A stretch of DNA of 64,000 nucleotides. It comes from Chryseobacterium sp. G0186 (GTDB lineage Bacteria > Bacteroidota > Bacteroidia > Flavobacteriales > Weeksellaceae). Shown one piece after another: positions 28,566 through 36,849 of this stretch. The first letter of the stretch is position 1, and every line of letters starts with the position of its first letter. The position numbers and the translations under genes were made by a program. Under the pieces are notes generated by a model. The model saw only the letters and a program-made list of their open reading frames with translations, was not told the origin of the DNA and ran no database searches. Location: positions 496,001-560,000 of the forward strand of contig NZ_CP033918.1 in the NCBI RefSeq assembly GCF_003815675.1, given 5' to 3'.

Positions 28566-29045
28566 ATGAATGTTATTAACGAGGCAGGAATCCTTGCCAT
28601 CTCTACAAGGCTACACCGTTTTAGTGAACTGTTGAGAAAAGATGGAGCCATGATCTACAAAGCTTTCGGAATCGATTTTGAGCTGAAGTGGTTTCCTGTG
28701 ATCTTTACCATCTATCAAAAAAAACTGGCAAGCGTTGTAGAGATAGCCAATGAAATAGGATATACCCATCCATCAACCATTACCTTACTTAAGGAACTGG
28801 AAAAACAGGATCTTATTGAGTGGAAAAAAGACAAGCAGGACGAACGTAAAAGACTATTTCTTTTAACAGCCAAGGGACAGGAGCTTATCGAAAAAATGAA
28901 ACCGGTCTGGGAACTGATGTCCCATGTGCTGGGAGAAATTGCCGATAATCAAAATAATCTGTTGAAAGCCATTGATGAAGCAGAGGCGAAAATAGCCAAT
29001 CAGTCTTTTTATCAGAGGGCGTTACAACTTAAAAATTCAAAGTAA
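28566..29045 (+). CDS. MarR family transcriptional regulator
   Basis: Winged-helix dimeric repressor of 159 residues. The DNA-reading part is SVVEIANEIGYTHPSTITLLKELEKQDLIEWKKD near residues 58-90, with the wing DKQDERKRLFLLTAKG. Helices at both ends form the dimer interface. It is co-transcribed behind the GNAT gene; the palindrome at 28041 is its likely operator. Ligand unknown. Confidence 0.87.
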   Translation: MNVINEAGILAISTRLHRFSELLRKDGAMIYKAFGIDFELKWFPVIFTIYQKKLASVVEIANEIGYTHPSTITLLKELEKQDLIEWKKDKQDERKRLFLLTAKGQELIEKMKPVWELMSHVLGEIADNQNNLLKAIDEAEAKIANQSFYQRALQLKNSK

Positions 29046-29054
29046 AAGTATAAT

Positions 29055-29080
29055 AAAAAGGCCCAAATTTGGGCCTTTTT
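29055..29080. terminator. Bidirectional terminator
   Basis: A perfect 26-bp palindrome with core GGCCCAAATTTGGGCC and AAAAA/TTTTT flanks, between the MarR gene (plus) and the 58-residue gene (minus). Confidence 0.9.
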
Positions 29081-29084
29081 TATG

Positions 29085-29261
29085 TTATTCTCTATCGTAT
29101 TTTACTAAAGTATCTCTATGGAATTCTCCTATTTGTAGAATCTCCTGAGCAAACCAGATGCATTCGTAATAATCAGGACCTCTTAGTCCAATATCATTAA
29201 TCGTCATTATAGTTCTGGCATCTGATTTTAAATAGACGGTGTCTCCTATTTTCAATTCCAT
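29085..29261 (-). CDS. Small protein, DUF2158-like
   Basis: 58 residues, MELKIGDTVYLKSDARTIMTI then WFAQEILQIGEFHRDTLVKY. The opening KIGDTVYLKSD followed by an aromatic centre and a GEFHRDTL end is the pattern of the YodC/DUF2158 family of small SH3-like proteins. ATG at 29261 is the only sensible start and the stop lies just before the shared terminator, which supports the gene. Function unknown. Confidence 0.7.
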   Translation of the reverse strand: MELKIGDTVYLKSDARTIMTINDIGLRGPDYYECIWFAQEILQIGEFHRDTLVKYDRE

Positions 29262-29374
29262 GTAATTTGAGTTTTAAATTATACTCAAATATAGTGAAAT
29301 TGAGGATGATTAATGGGATAGTTGGCTTCCTTTTTTCCTATTGAAACAGAAATATTACTTATTTGATACTGTTC

Positions 29375-30418
29375 TTAATAAAAGCTATAGGTCACCTTTA
29401 GATTACGGTCCTGAAAATAGTGAATCATGTTCATTTCTTTAGATTTTCTCAGTATTGAGGTCAGAAAACCTTTTTCATCGTAAGTCATTTCTAGCTCACT
29501 TACTTTTTGTCCACTCCATAGATCTTCCATGAGTACCAGGTTCATGCTTGCATTATAAGTATACTTTTCGATCTTAGATTCAGAGCTGGAGGGTGCATTG
29601 GTTAGCTGTAGCAAAAGTCCGTCCTTGAATTGATATACCTCGGTAGGGCTTGTCTTGGCTCCACAACCATTATGAAGAAATAAACCTGCCGGATGTCCAT
29701 TTAAATAATAATAGGTTTCTTTTTGATGGCAGGTGTCGGAATTCCCGTTATTTTTCTGAAAGTTGAAATATTCTGTACGTTCTTCTGCTTCAAATTTATT
29801 CTCGGTATAATAGCGGTACTGCCAGGAAGAAAATGAATTTTCTGCTATCATCCTTTTCCACAGACTATCCTTGGGTAAAGATCCCTTAAGAATCATTTTA
29901 TCTACGCGGGGAATAACCTCTCTCTGCCAGTCACTGTTTTGTTGTCTATTGGGCATTTGAGAATTCAAAGAGAAGTTTCGGATGATATCAATTCTGTTTT
30001 TCTGATCGTATTGATAACTGTTAATCCTGACGATGCCATCCCGATAATCTATTCTTGCTTTTTTATCAATTAATCCCTTTGCGTTGTAAAAATATCTGGC
30101 ATAAAAAGCCGTATCTATTTTTTCTTTGTCATAACGTATAGTTGTCATACTTTCCATAGAACCATTGGGAGTAAAATTGTAAATGTACTTTGTACCGATA
30201 TCTTCATCGCTTTTAAGCAAAATACTTTTTACTTTGTTAGTCTTCATAAAAGCCGGATTGAACGGGAAAACAGTTTTTGTAAAATAACCCTCGTCCTTAA
30301 ATGGTGACACAGTGTAGAAAGGAATTCCCTGTGCTTTACCGGTATTCATCATACTGCAAACTAGAATAAGAGTTAAAAAGGGAGTTCGTTGATATGCGGG
30401 GTAGGTTATACTTTTCAT
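29375..30418 (-). CDS. Secreted protein of unknown function
   Basis: 347 residues with a signal peptide of roughly 29 residues ending GKAQ. The body has several YD-like segments (YIYNFTPNGSMESMTTIRYDKEK, YFYNAKGLIDKKARIDYRDG, YTYNASMNLVLMEDL, MTYDEKGFLTSI) resembling the RHS/YD beta-strand pattern, so it may form an extended beta structure in the periplasm or on the surface. I do not recognise a named family. It stands alone, with a tRNA gene and terminator upstream on the same strand. Confidence 0.6.
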   Translation of the reverse strand: MKSITYPAYQRTPFLTLILVCSMMNTGKAQGIPFYTVSPFKDEGYFTKTVFPFNPAFMKTNKVKSILLKSDEDIGTKYIYNFTPNGSMESMTTIRYDKEKIDTAFYARYFYNAKGLIDKKARIDYRDGIVRINSYQYDQKNRIDIIRNFSLNSQMPNRQQNSDWQREVIPRVDKMILKGSLPKDSLWKRMIAENSFSSWQYRYYTENKFEAEERTEYFNFQKNNGNSDTCHQKETYYYLNGHPAGLFLHNGCGAKTSPTEVYQFKDGLLLQLTNAPSSSESKIEKYTYNASMNLVLMEDLWSGQKVSELEMTYDEKGFLTSILRKSKEMNMIHYFQDRNLKVTYSFY

Positions 30419-30530
30419 ATTCTTTATTTGAATTGTGGGTGTTCAAGTGTACTCAAATATAGTAAAATTGGTAAGTGTTTGATCTTGAATTCTTTTATTT
30501 TGAAAACTTACTGTTTTTTCATTCAAAAAA

Positions 30531-30560
30531 AATCCTGCAAAAATTTAATTTTGCAGGATT
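30531..30560 (-). terminator. Terminator downstream of tRNA-Ala
   Basis: Stem AATCCTGCAAAA / TTTTGCAGGATT with a 6-nt loop; the A-run on its left gives a U-run on the minus-strand transcript. Confidence 0.82.
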
Positions 30561-30605
30561 AATAAACTTTTAGTACACTTTGAAAGCTTTTTCAAATATA
30601 CTTAG

Positions 30606-30679
30606 TGGAGAATACGGGATTCGAACCCGTGACCTTTTGACTGCCAGTCAAACGCGCTAGCCAACTGCGCCAATCCCCC
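30606..30679 (-). tRNA. tRNA-Ala (anticodon GGC)
   Basis: 74-nt cloverleaf on the minus strand: acceptor GGGGGAT / ATTCTCC, D-stem GCGC / GCGC, anticodon stem TTTGA / TCAAA with loop CTGGCAG (anticodon GGC), T-stem ACGGG / CCCGT around TTCGAAT. The acceptor has the G3-U70 pair that marks alanine tRNAs. CCA is not encoded; the discriminator A is followed by CTA. Confidence 0.95.
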
Positions 30680-30896
30680 ATTTTTGAAGCGGTACAAAAG
30701 TAAGTATTTAATTGATACTTGCAAATGTTTTTTTAAAATTTCTTTATTGAATGAAAAATAAAGGTAAAGATGTGTAAGCGGATATTAATAAAGATCATCT
30801 GGTTCATATTAAAAGAGTAGCTCTACAATAATATTAAAAGCTTTCTTTTTATTGTCAATAATAAGAAATGAGTTATATCTTGTAATTCATTTTATT

Positions 30897-30904
30897 TATA
30901 TTTG
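30897..30904 (+). promoter_or_regulatory. -7 box of peptide gene at 30945
   Basis: TATATTTG fits TAnnTTTG and is followed by GG and an A-rich leader of 40 nt. The peptide gene at 36850 has the same TTATATTTGGA start-site context. Confidence 0.55.
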
Positions 30905-30944
30905 GAAATGTGCACAATACGCACTAAAAAACTAATAAAAAACT

Positions 30945-31115
30945 ATGAAAAATCTAAAGAAATTGACCAGAGATGGCATGAAGTCAGTCCAAGGGGCTGG
31001 TCCAACTTATTGCAGAGTTGGCTATATCTATAGATGTGATTCTATTTATGTATGTGATCCAGACCAGGACATTTTGGATTGTGTATGCGGATGCGTCCCT
31101 GTCACAAGACCTTAG
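30945..31115 (+). CDS. Bacteriocin-like cysteine-rich peptide precursor A
   Basis: 56 residues. The leader MKNLKKLTRDGMKSVQGAGP is nearly the same as in two other small genes in this window (34975-35130 minus and 36850-37005), while the rest differs. The leader ends in QGAG, a variant of the double-glycine cleavage site of peptides exported by peptidase-containing ABC transporters. The core has six Cys (residues 23, 31, 37, 46, 48, 50), ending in CVCGCVP. Chryseobacterium genomes carry many such genes, usually called bacteriocin-like proteins. It has its own -7 box and terminator. Export, modification and activity are not shown here; no transporter lies nearby. Confidence 0.78.
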   Translation: MKNLKKLTRDGMKSVQGAGPTYCRVGYIYRCDSIYVCDPDQDILDCVCGCVPVTRP

Positions 31116-31160
31116 TCATTGATCCCTTTTTCAGCTTGTCTGATGATAAAAGAACTTAAT

Positions 31161-31185
31161 AAAGCCTTCTCTTTGAGAGGGCTTT
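31161..31185 (+). terminator. Terminator after peptide A
   Basis: Stem AAAGCCTTCTC / GAGAGGGCTTT with one G-U pair, 3-nt loop and T-run. Confidence 0.85.
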
Positions 31186-31189
31186 TTGT

Positions 31190-31197
31190 TATATTTG
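31190..31197 (+). promoter_or_regulatory. -7 box before alpha/beta hydrolase
   Basis: TATATTTG directly after the peptide A terminator, 108 nt before the hydrolase start. Confidence 0.45.
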
Positions 31198-31305
31198 CGG
31201 AAAACTAATAACGATGCCTATTCCCAAGATTCTATAGGCTTATTCTCGCTGAAAAATTCTGCCTTGGCATTCCTGCCATTATCAATATAAAATTTAAAAA
31301 TAACC

Positions 31306-32337
31306 ATGAAATTAATTTTAAAAACAGGTAAGTTTATTGGAAAACTTATATTAGGAATTCTAATAGTACTGCTATTCTCAGGTATATGTTACCGATTATT
31401 TAGTCCCAAACCAGTTCCACCAGGTAAATTAGTGAATGTTAACGGAACCAATATTCACGTAAGAGTAGAAGGTGAAAAGAAATCTTTACCTACTATTATT
31501 ATTGAAGCCGGGGCACACAGCAATACAGATATGCTGCATTGGGTAGCAGATGGTTTGAAAAATAAAACAAGAGTTATCCGCTATGATAGAGATGGAAAAT
31601 GGTTTAGCAAATCGAGTAATAATGAAAGTGTATCTCCTGAGTTCTATGCTCATCAGCTTCATGAATTATTGGAGAAAATTGGTGAAAAGCCACCTTATAT
31701 TTTGGTTGGTCACTCTATGGGCGGACCTTATAGTAGAATATTTAGGGATCTTTATCCCAACGAAGTTGAAGGAATCGTTTTCATAGACTCAAGCCATCCC
31801 GAACAGTGGAATCGGCTGGCTCAAAAAGAATTGGTTCCTAAAGGACAGGCAAAACTTTTAAAAATAGGTTCTCTACTCGCAGATTTAGGTATTTTGGGTA
31901 TTTATAATAAAATTATGAGTAAGCCGGTGTATCAAGGTGATGGTTTACCCAAAGAACTGTATAGCCGTTCACAATCACTAACGTATAATTCGGGTGATGT
32001 CTATCGTATGTTTTTAAGAGAGAATGAACGAACCAATGATGTACTGAAACGTGCCGGTAAAACAAAGTCTTTAGATTCATTACCTGTCTTGGTATTTACT
32101 GCCACAGAGCAATATAAAGAATCCCAAAAAGTAAAATACAGAAAATCCGGAATTGACCCTGAAAAACAAGTTCAATTATGGTTTGATATGCAAAAAGAAC
32201 TTAAAGAGCTTTCTTCTAATGGAAAACAAATGATTATGGATGCAAGCCACGGTTCTATCATTACAAAAAAAGAAAATGCAGATATCATAAATAAAGAGAT
32301 TCTTTTGCTATCTGAAAATATTGCGAAGAAAAACTAG
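31306..32337 (+). CDS. Alpha/beta hydrolase, membrane-anchored
   Basis: 343 residues. One N-terminal membrane segment (residues ~9-30, LILGILIVLLFSGICYRLF) anchors the domain outside the cytoplasm. The hydrolase motif is VGHSMGGPYSR near residue 130 with the nucleophile Ser; an acidic residue follows in FIDSSHP and the catalytic His is in DASHGS near the C-terminus. The family cleaves esters or amides; the substrate is not known. It stands alone between its own promoter-like box and a terminator, next to peptide A, but nothing in the sequence links the two. Confidence 0.85.
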   Translation: MKLILKTGKFIGKLILGILIVLLFSGICYRLFSPKPVPPGKLVNVNGTNIHVRVEGEKKSLPTIIIEAGAHSNTDMLHWVADGLKNKTRVIRYDRDGKWFSKSSNNESVSPEFYAHQLHELLEKIGEKPPYILVGHSMGGPYSRIFRDLYPNEVEGIVFIDSSHPEQWNRLAQKELVPKGQAKLLKIGSLLADLGILGIYNKIMSKPVYQGDGLPKELYSRSQSLTYNSGDVYRMFLRENERTNDVLKRAGKTKSLDSLPVLVFTATEQYKESQKVKYRKSGIDPEKQVQLWFDMQKELKELSSNGKQMIMDASHGSIITKKENADIINKEILLLSENIAKKN

Positions 32338-32367
32338 ACACTTTTCCCCAAATTGTGTAAGTTACTG

Positions 32368-32407
32368 ATAACGATCAAAGCCTTTTAATTTGAGCTTTGA
32401 TCGTTAT
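32368..32407 (+). terminator. Terminator after hydrolase gene
   Basis: 14-bp stem (ATAACGATCAAAGC / GCTTTGATCGTTAT) with a 12-nt loop and T-rich tail. Confidence 0.85.
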
Positions 32408-32649
32408 TTTTATTTAAGTGCTATTCCATTATTCCCATCTTTATTAAATACCAGATTTCTAATCTAAATTTATTTCTTACCACTATTAATTAAAGCTTAT
32501 AACACAATAAACTATACTCAGTTGCCATCGTAATTTCAATATAAAATTCAGTATTGTGGATTTTGTTATAAGAATAGGGGATTACGTTACACCGATATTT
32601 TTTTATTATTTGAATTTTGTCATGTGATTTAATAGTAATAAAAAGTATC
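32408..32649. other. Intergenic region before the SDR pseudogene
   Basis: No gene is seen. It should contain the promoter and possibly the binding site of the AraC regulator encoded at 33652, but no clear repeat pair stands out. Confidence 0.4.
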
Positions 32650-33568
32650 ATGAAAAATAAAACAATTCTAATAACCGGAGCAAACATTGGTCTTGGTAAA
32701 GAAGCAGCAAGACAACTATCCCTAGATAGAAAAACTGAAAAAATATTTCTGGCATGCCGCAATCTGGAAAAGCAAATCAGGCTAAAATAGATCTGGAAAA
32801 CAGTATGGGAAAGAAAATTTTTGAGATCATATTGATGGATATTAGTAATCCAAATTCAGTAAAAACGGCAGTAAATTCATTACCACATGCAGTAATACTA
32901 AATGCAGGTGGGCAAGGTGGAAAAGACCCGTTGGCATTAACAGAAAGCGGTATGACGAATATTGCCTCGACAAATTTATTAGGACACATGGTGCTGGTGG
33001 ATGAACTTATAAAAATGAATAAGATTACTAATGAAGTTCTATATGTGAGCTCAGAAGGGGCCAGAGGAATAAAAGGCATCATGAAAAAACCCAATTTAAA
33101 AACAAACTCTGTCAATGAATTTATTTCTGTTCTTAATGGCTCGTTCTCAGATCCTAAATTTGATGGGGGTGAGGCTTATGGTTACGGGTACATCAAATAT
33201 ATTGGCACTTTATGGACAGCAGCAAATGCACGTAAATATCCCATATAAAGTTTATCAGTGTAAGTCCTGGAAATACTCGCGGAACAGCAGGATACGATAA
33301 TTTGCCTGTATTGAGCAAGTTCTTATTTAAATACCTGCTGGCAACAATAATAATGCCGTTAATAGGAATGATACATAGCGTTCGTAAAGGGGCATCAAGG
33401 TATGGAGAAGTATTAAATAATCCTAATATTGAAAGCGGATGTTTTTATGCCAGTAAGGATGGAAAAGTGATTGGAGAAATGGTGGAACAGGGGACTTTAT
33501 TTCCAGAATTTAGAAGTACTGTTTTCCAGGATAATGCTGATATCGCGCTGCATAGTTTTCTGAAATAA
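32650..33568 (+). pseudogene. Short-chain dehydrogenase/reductase with two -1 frameshifts
   Basis: The parts read as one SDR of about 306 residues. Frame 1 gives [20 protein letters not shown] (nucleotide-binding TGxxxGxG). At 32768-32771 one A is missing from an A-run and reading resumes as [18 protein letters not shown]. At 33240-33242 one C is missing from a C-run, after which HIKFISVSPGNTRGTAGYDN continues to the stop. The active-site region YGYGYIK (YxxxK) and VSSEGARG are intact in the middle frame. The gene is inactive as written, unless the missing bases are sequencing errors. The AraC gene follows in the same direction and probably regulated it. Confidence 0.85.
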
Positions 33569-33603
33569 TAGACCATATAAAAATGTATTCTATTTCCTTT
33601 TTT

Positions 33604-33611
33604 TAATTTTG
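33604..33611 (+). promoter_or_regulatory. -7 box before AraC regulator
   Basis: TAATTTTG fits TAnnTTTG, 41 nt before the start of the regulator. Confidence 0.4.
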
Positions 33612-33651
33612 TGTGAGTTCTAAACTTACAAACCAGATGGTAATTTAGATA

Positions 33652-34566
33652 ATGAAAAATAAAATAAATCCACCTCAAGTACTTACAATTTCAAAAGTCC
33701 ATCAGCTTTTGAAAATAAAAAAACCGACCAATCCTTTGGTCAGTGTAATAGATCTTTCCACCATTACCATTGATACGGATGAGATTGAGAAAAAGATATC
33801 CTATAATTTTTTCAGTATAGCACTCAAAAAAAATTGTGATGGGTTTGGTTATGGTCAGCAACATTACGATTTTAATGAGGGGGTAATGTCATTCATTGCT
33901 CCTGAGCAGATAATATCTCCGGACAAAAAGGTGGATATTCAGCCTGAAGGCATGTTACTGATTGTTCATCCAGATTTTTTCAGGCATTATCCTCTGGCAA
34001 AAATAATCCGTTCCTATGGATTTTTCTTTTATGAAGTTAATGAGGGACTTTATCTTTCGGAATCTGAAAACGAAATGGTGATAGAGATCATGAAAAATAT
34101 CAGTAAAGAAATTTCCAATTCTATTGATGCCTTTACCCAAGATCTGATCGTATCCCATATAGAGCTTCTTTTAAAATATTGTGATAGATTTTATAATCGT
34201 CAATTTTTAACAAGAAAAATGGTTACCAGCGATATCTTGGCTAAAGTAGAAGATCTGCTTGATCAATGCTTTACAGAGAAGGATCTGAAATTGCACGGCG
34301 TGCCCACCGTAAATTTTCTTGCATCCAAAATGAATATGTCACCAAACTACCTTACCGATATGTTGCGAACGCTTACAGGAAAGACAACACAGCAACACAT
34401 ACAAAATAAAATCATAGAAAAGGCGAAGATATTATTGTCAACAACGAACCTTACCGTAAGTGAAATTGCTTACTCCTTAGGATTTGACTATCCACAGTCA
34501 TTTCAGAGACTTTTCAAAAATTTAGCGAAAACTTCTCCGCTTGAATTTAGAAATAATTACAACTGA
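33652..34566 (+). CDS. AraC family transcriptional regulator
   Basis: 304 residues: an N-terminal sensing part with a cupin-like segment (YGQQHYDFNEGVMSFIAPEQ) and a C-terminal AraC double helix-turn-helix from about residue 215 (TVNFLASKMNMSPNYLTDMLRTLTGKT, then TNLTVSEIAYSLGFDYPQSFQRLFKNLAKTSPLEFR). This is the layout of regulators that sit next to SDR genes in Bacteroidota. The neighbouring SDR is broken, so the regulator may now be without its target. Confidence 0.9.
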   Translation: MKNKINPPQVLTISKVHQLLKIKKPTNPLVSVIDLSTITIDTDEIEKKISYNFFSIALKKNCDGFGYGQQHYDFNEGVMSFIAPEQIISPDKKVDIQPEGMLLIVHPDFFRHYPLAKIIRSYGFFFYEVNEGLYLSESENEMVIEIMKNISKEISNSIDAFTQDLIVSHIELLLKYCDRFYNRQFLTRKMVTSDILAKVEDLLDQCFTEKDLKLHGVPTVNFLASKMNMSPNYLTDMLRTLTGKTTQQHIQNKIIEKAKILLSTTNLTVSEIAYSLGFDYPQSFQRLFKNLAKTSPLEFRNNYN

Positions 34567-34606
34567 ATCTAATTTCTTGTTAAAATTTTTAAGTATGTAA
34601 ATATAT

Positions 34607-34625
34607 AGCCCCGGATACCGGGGCT
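34607..34625. terminator. Bidirectional terminator
   Basis: Stem AGCCCCGG / CCGGGGCT with a 3-nt loop followed by T6; it lies between the AraC gene (plus) and the 78-residue gene (minus). Confidence 0.9.
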
Positions 34626-34629
34626 TTTT

Positions 34630-34866
34630 TCATTCATCTGAAGTTGGAATTCTATCAGAGAATTGAGGGTAATCAGGATTTTGAGCATCAAAATGTACAT
34701 CATTTGCATCATCATTTGTTGTGTATCTCCACAGCCAGAATTCTGTACCATCTTTAACTAGATAATCAATCCATAATAGGAGTTTTTCTTCATTTTCACT
34801 CCATTTTACAAAATAGTAGCCTTTTTCAATTGGTCTTTCATTTGTGAGTTCAACATGATCAAACAT
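34630..34866 (-). CDS. Hypothetical protein (78 residues)
   Basis: MFDHVELTNERPIEKGYYFVKWSENEEKL... is acidic, soluble and rich in aromatic residues (GYYFVKW, LLLWIDYLV, EFWLWRYT), with no signal peptide or membrane segment. The start is followed by a coding-like composition to the stop and then a shared terminator, so I consider it real. It resembles small immunity-type or phage-derived proteins only in size and charge; no family is recognised. The peptide B gene lies about 110 nt upstream on the same strand, so the two could share a transcript. Confidence 0.6.
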   Translation of the reverse strand: MFDHVELTNERPIEKGYYFVKWSENEEKLLLWIDYLVKDGTEFWLWRYTTNDDANDVHFDAQNPDYPQFSDRIPTSDE

Positions 34867-34974
34867 AAATTTATTGTTTTTTTATTATTTCATTTCTTTC
34901 TTCGTCCTTTTTGTAGATTGGTTCGGAGTTATTCTCCTTACTAGGGTTATTAGGTAGTATCAGTTTTAATATAT

Positions 34975-35130
34975 TTATTTACAAGTGCCATCACAAAATG
35001 CTATACAACCACATCTGGTGATAATTGGTGGTAGCCCTCCGCAATAGCAAGCTGGATCATTTTCATTACCTTCTTTACCTGCAAAAATAGATTTAATGGT
35101 ACTACGGTCTAATTTCTTAAGATTTTTCAT
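34975..35130 (-). CDS. Bacteriocin-like cysteine-rich peptide precursor B
   Basis: 51 residues on the minus strand. The leader MKNLKKLDRSTIKSIFAGKE matches peptides A and C in the first six residues and in the KS(V/I)xxG end; AG replaces the double glycine. The core has six Cys at residues 28, 30, 40, 42, 46 and 50 (ACYCGG, RCGCIAFCDGTCK). A -7-like box TATATTCG lies at 35158-35151, 20 nt upstream. The 78-residue gene follows downstream on the same strand. No exporter or modifying enzyme is adjacent. Confidence 0.75.
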   Translation of the reverse strand: MKNLKKLDRSTIKSIFAGKEGNENDPACYCGGLPPIITRCGCIAFCDGTCK

Positions 35131-35519
35131 GTTATTTATTTTTAGTTTCCCGAATATACAAATAACCTAGAACCTAGAATTACAGTTTTTGGTAGTATAA
35201 ACATCCTTGAAATAAAAGCAAATGAAATTTACAATACAACTTATTGACATGAACAATTGCAAAATAATTTTATATACCTTAAATTTGCAGCTGATTCTCA
35301 TATTTAATTTGAGTTTTCATGGTTATTAGTTTTTATCCCCGGACACATCCGGGGATTTTTTATTTTATTATAAGCATGCGTAATGTAGGATCATTTTATT
35401 TATTTGATGATAGTTTTGAAAAATAAGTAAAAAATGTATTTTAATAATATAAATCCTAATTGTGGGAATAAAATATTATTGTTATAATTGTATTACATTA
35501 AACAAAACTAAAGTAACTC
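35131..35519. other. Intergenic region between peptide B and lipoprotein gene
   Basis: It holds the divergent promoter of peptide B (near 35151), the promoter-terminator pair described separately at 35257-35362, and the AT-rich upstream region of the 35520 gene. No other gene is visible. Confidence 0.5.
35257..35362 (+). ncRNA. Candidate small RNA (promoter-terminator pair without gene)
   Basis: TTG (35257-35259), 20-nt spacer and TAAATTTG (35280-35287) form a good flavobacterial promoter. A strong terminator follows at 35335-35356 (ATCCCCGGA / TCCGGGGAT, 4-nt loop, T6). The predicted transcript is about 70 nt and contains no convincing open frame. It may be a small RNA, or the leftover shell of a lost peptide gene, since the peptide genes nearby use the same kind of promoter and terminator. 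Confidence 0.4.
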
Positions 35520-36071
35520 ATGAAAAAGCTCTTATTTGCATCACTATGTGCATTAACAATGTATTCTTGTCATTCGGATCAACAAGAAATGGGATTAGAA
35601 AATCAAGCATCAATCAATTCGAAATCAAAAAATAGTTCTAATTCCGAAAATCAAAAAAACAGCCAGGAATATGAAGTTAAAAGATATTATAGTCATAATT
35701 TAATGAAACATTATTTTGGAGCAGAAACTTTACCTTATTCTGGTTCTTGGGTAGGTGAGGGATTAGCATTTAGAACTTCAAAGTATCATTTAGGGGCTGG
35801 CAGCTATCTGCCCATGGTGATTATGGTAAACCCTGTTAATCAGGACATGGTTATAGCAATTACGCCTGCTGATAGAGAGGAGGTTGAAAAAAGAGGATAT
35901 ATTTTCAGAGAGGTCATAGGATATCCTTATCCGGCAACCAATAATACTTTTCCCGTTTATAGATATTACCGTGCTTCAAAAAATGGCCATTTTTACACGA
36001 AAAACTTTGGTGAACTTGGATATGGAGGCGGTGATTGGAAGTATGAGGGGATTGCTTTTTATGCTTTATAA
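35520..36071 (+). CDS. Lipoprotein with DUF5648-like repeats
   Basis: 183 residues. The signal peptide ends in a lipobox-like YSC (Cys at residue 17), followed by a Ser/Asn/Lys-rich linker (~20-50). The C-terminal part VYRYYRASKNGHFYTKNFGELG then WKYEGIAFYAL fits the DUF5648 repeat, which is found in secreted hydrolases and surface proteins; a more degenerate first copy is YYSHNLMKHYFGAETLP ... WVGEGLAF. The protein probably sits in the outer membrane facing outward. Role unknown. It lies in the peptide-gene region and has its own terminator. Confidence 0.65.
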   Translation: MKKLLFASLCALTMYSCHSDQQEMGLENQASINSKSKNSSNSENQKNSQEYEVKRYYSHNLMKHYFGAETLPYSGSWVGEGLAFRTSKYHLGAGSYLPMVIMVNPVNQDMVIAITPADREEVEKRGYIFREVIGYPYPATNNTFPVYRYYRASKNGHFYTKNFGELGYGGGDWKYEGIAFYAL

Positions 36072-36173
36072 ATAATTCATGCTAAAATATAGAATTTTTT
36101 ATCTTAAAAATGAGATTAATTGAGAGGCAATCCTTTATCTATCAATTAATTATTTTTCATCATTTGTGTTTTT

Positions 36174-36198
36174 AACCTCCCAGTACATCTGAGAGGTT
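36174..36198 (+). terminator. Terminator after lipoprotein gene
   Basis: Stem AACCTCCCAG / CTGAGAGGTT with one mismatch, 5-nt loop and T-run. Confidence 0.75.
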
Positions 36199-36426
36199 TT
36201 TTTTATCTTTATGGTGGATTCCCATAAGATGAATCTTAGAAAGCAATAGCTTATTTCAAAATACAAATAAAAAACGCACTCTTCTAAGTACGTTTTTTAT
36301 TTAGAAATTATGATTTAGTATTTTTATTTCTACTCTTACAAATTCCTTTATATAGTAAGGAGATAAGGAGAAATTAAATTGATTTCTTCAATTTGTCAGC
36401 TTTATTTCATTCGTTATAAGAAGATT
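36199..36426. terminator. Gene-free stretch with a second, bidirectional terminator
   Basis: At 36269-36298 AAAAAACG pairs with CGTTTTTT around a 14-nt interior; it would stop the 53-residue minus-strand gene. The rest is AT-rich and shows no gene. Confidence 0.55.
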
Positions 36427-36588
36427 TTACTCTTCATTTTTTGGTTTAAAATTTCTTCCTGCTCCTTGTCGGAGAAAGGTGATTTTTCCTTGAACTTTCT
36501 TTGCTTTTTCTAGGACTTCTAAGGCTTTTGTTCGTTCGTTAACTTTGCCTGCATGTGTTATATTGTCCTGAAGATCACTTTTTTTCAT
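36427..36588 (-). CDS. Hypothetical small basic protein (53 residues)
   Basis: MKKSDLQDNITHAGKVNERTKALEVLEKAKKVQGKITFLRQGAGRNFKPKNEE: the middle is a charged helix (RTKALEVLEKAKKVQ), the end is basic and Gly-rich. No signal peptide or membrane segment. Composition differs from random AT-rich sequence and the frame is closed by a terminator region downstream. It is not a family I can name. Confidence 0.55.
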   Translation of the reverse strand: MKKSDLQDNITHAGKVNERTKALEVLEKAKKVQGKITFLRQGAGRNFKPKNEE

Positions 36589-36816
36589 ATATCAATTTAG
36601 TGATTTTATTTGACAAAAACAAATTATTTTATCTTTTACGTATTCCAAAAATCTGAAAGGTGAAACTTTAATTTTTATAATGGGTGAGTCACTATGATAA
36701 ATATCCTTTAAAGCTCATGTAGTTTTTATTAAAATAACTATATGGTAGCGAGGTTTATTATCGTTAAAAAAATATTAAAATATTTTATGTTAAATCACTA
36801 CATGAAGATTTGTTAT

Positions 36817-36824
36817 TATATTTG
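36817..36824 (+). promoter_or_regulatory. -7 box of peptide gene at 36850
   Basis: TATATTTG, in the same TTATATTTGGA context as upstream of peptide A, 25 nt before the start codon. Confidence 0.55.
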
Positions 36825-36849
36825 GACCTCAACAAACTAAATTAAAACC

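Noticed and set aside
32490-32762. 90-residue frame on the minus strand
   Set aside because: It covers the SDR promoter and start region in antisense and has no coding features.
32754-33248. Separate 164-residue gene
   Set aside because: It is the middle part of the frameshifted SDR; motifs join with the flanking frames.
33302-33568. Separate 88-residue gene
   Set aside because: It is the C-terminal part of the same SDR after the second frameshift.
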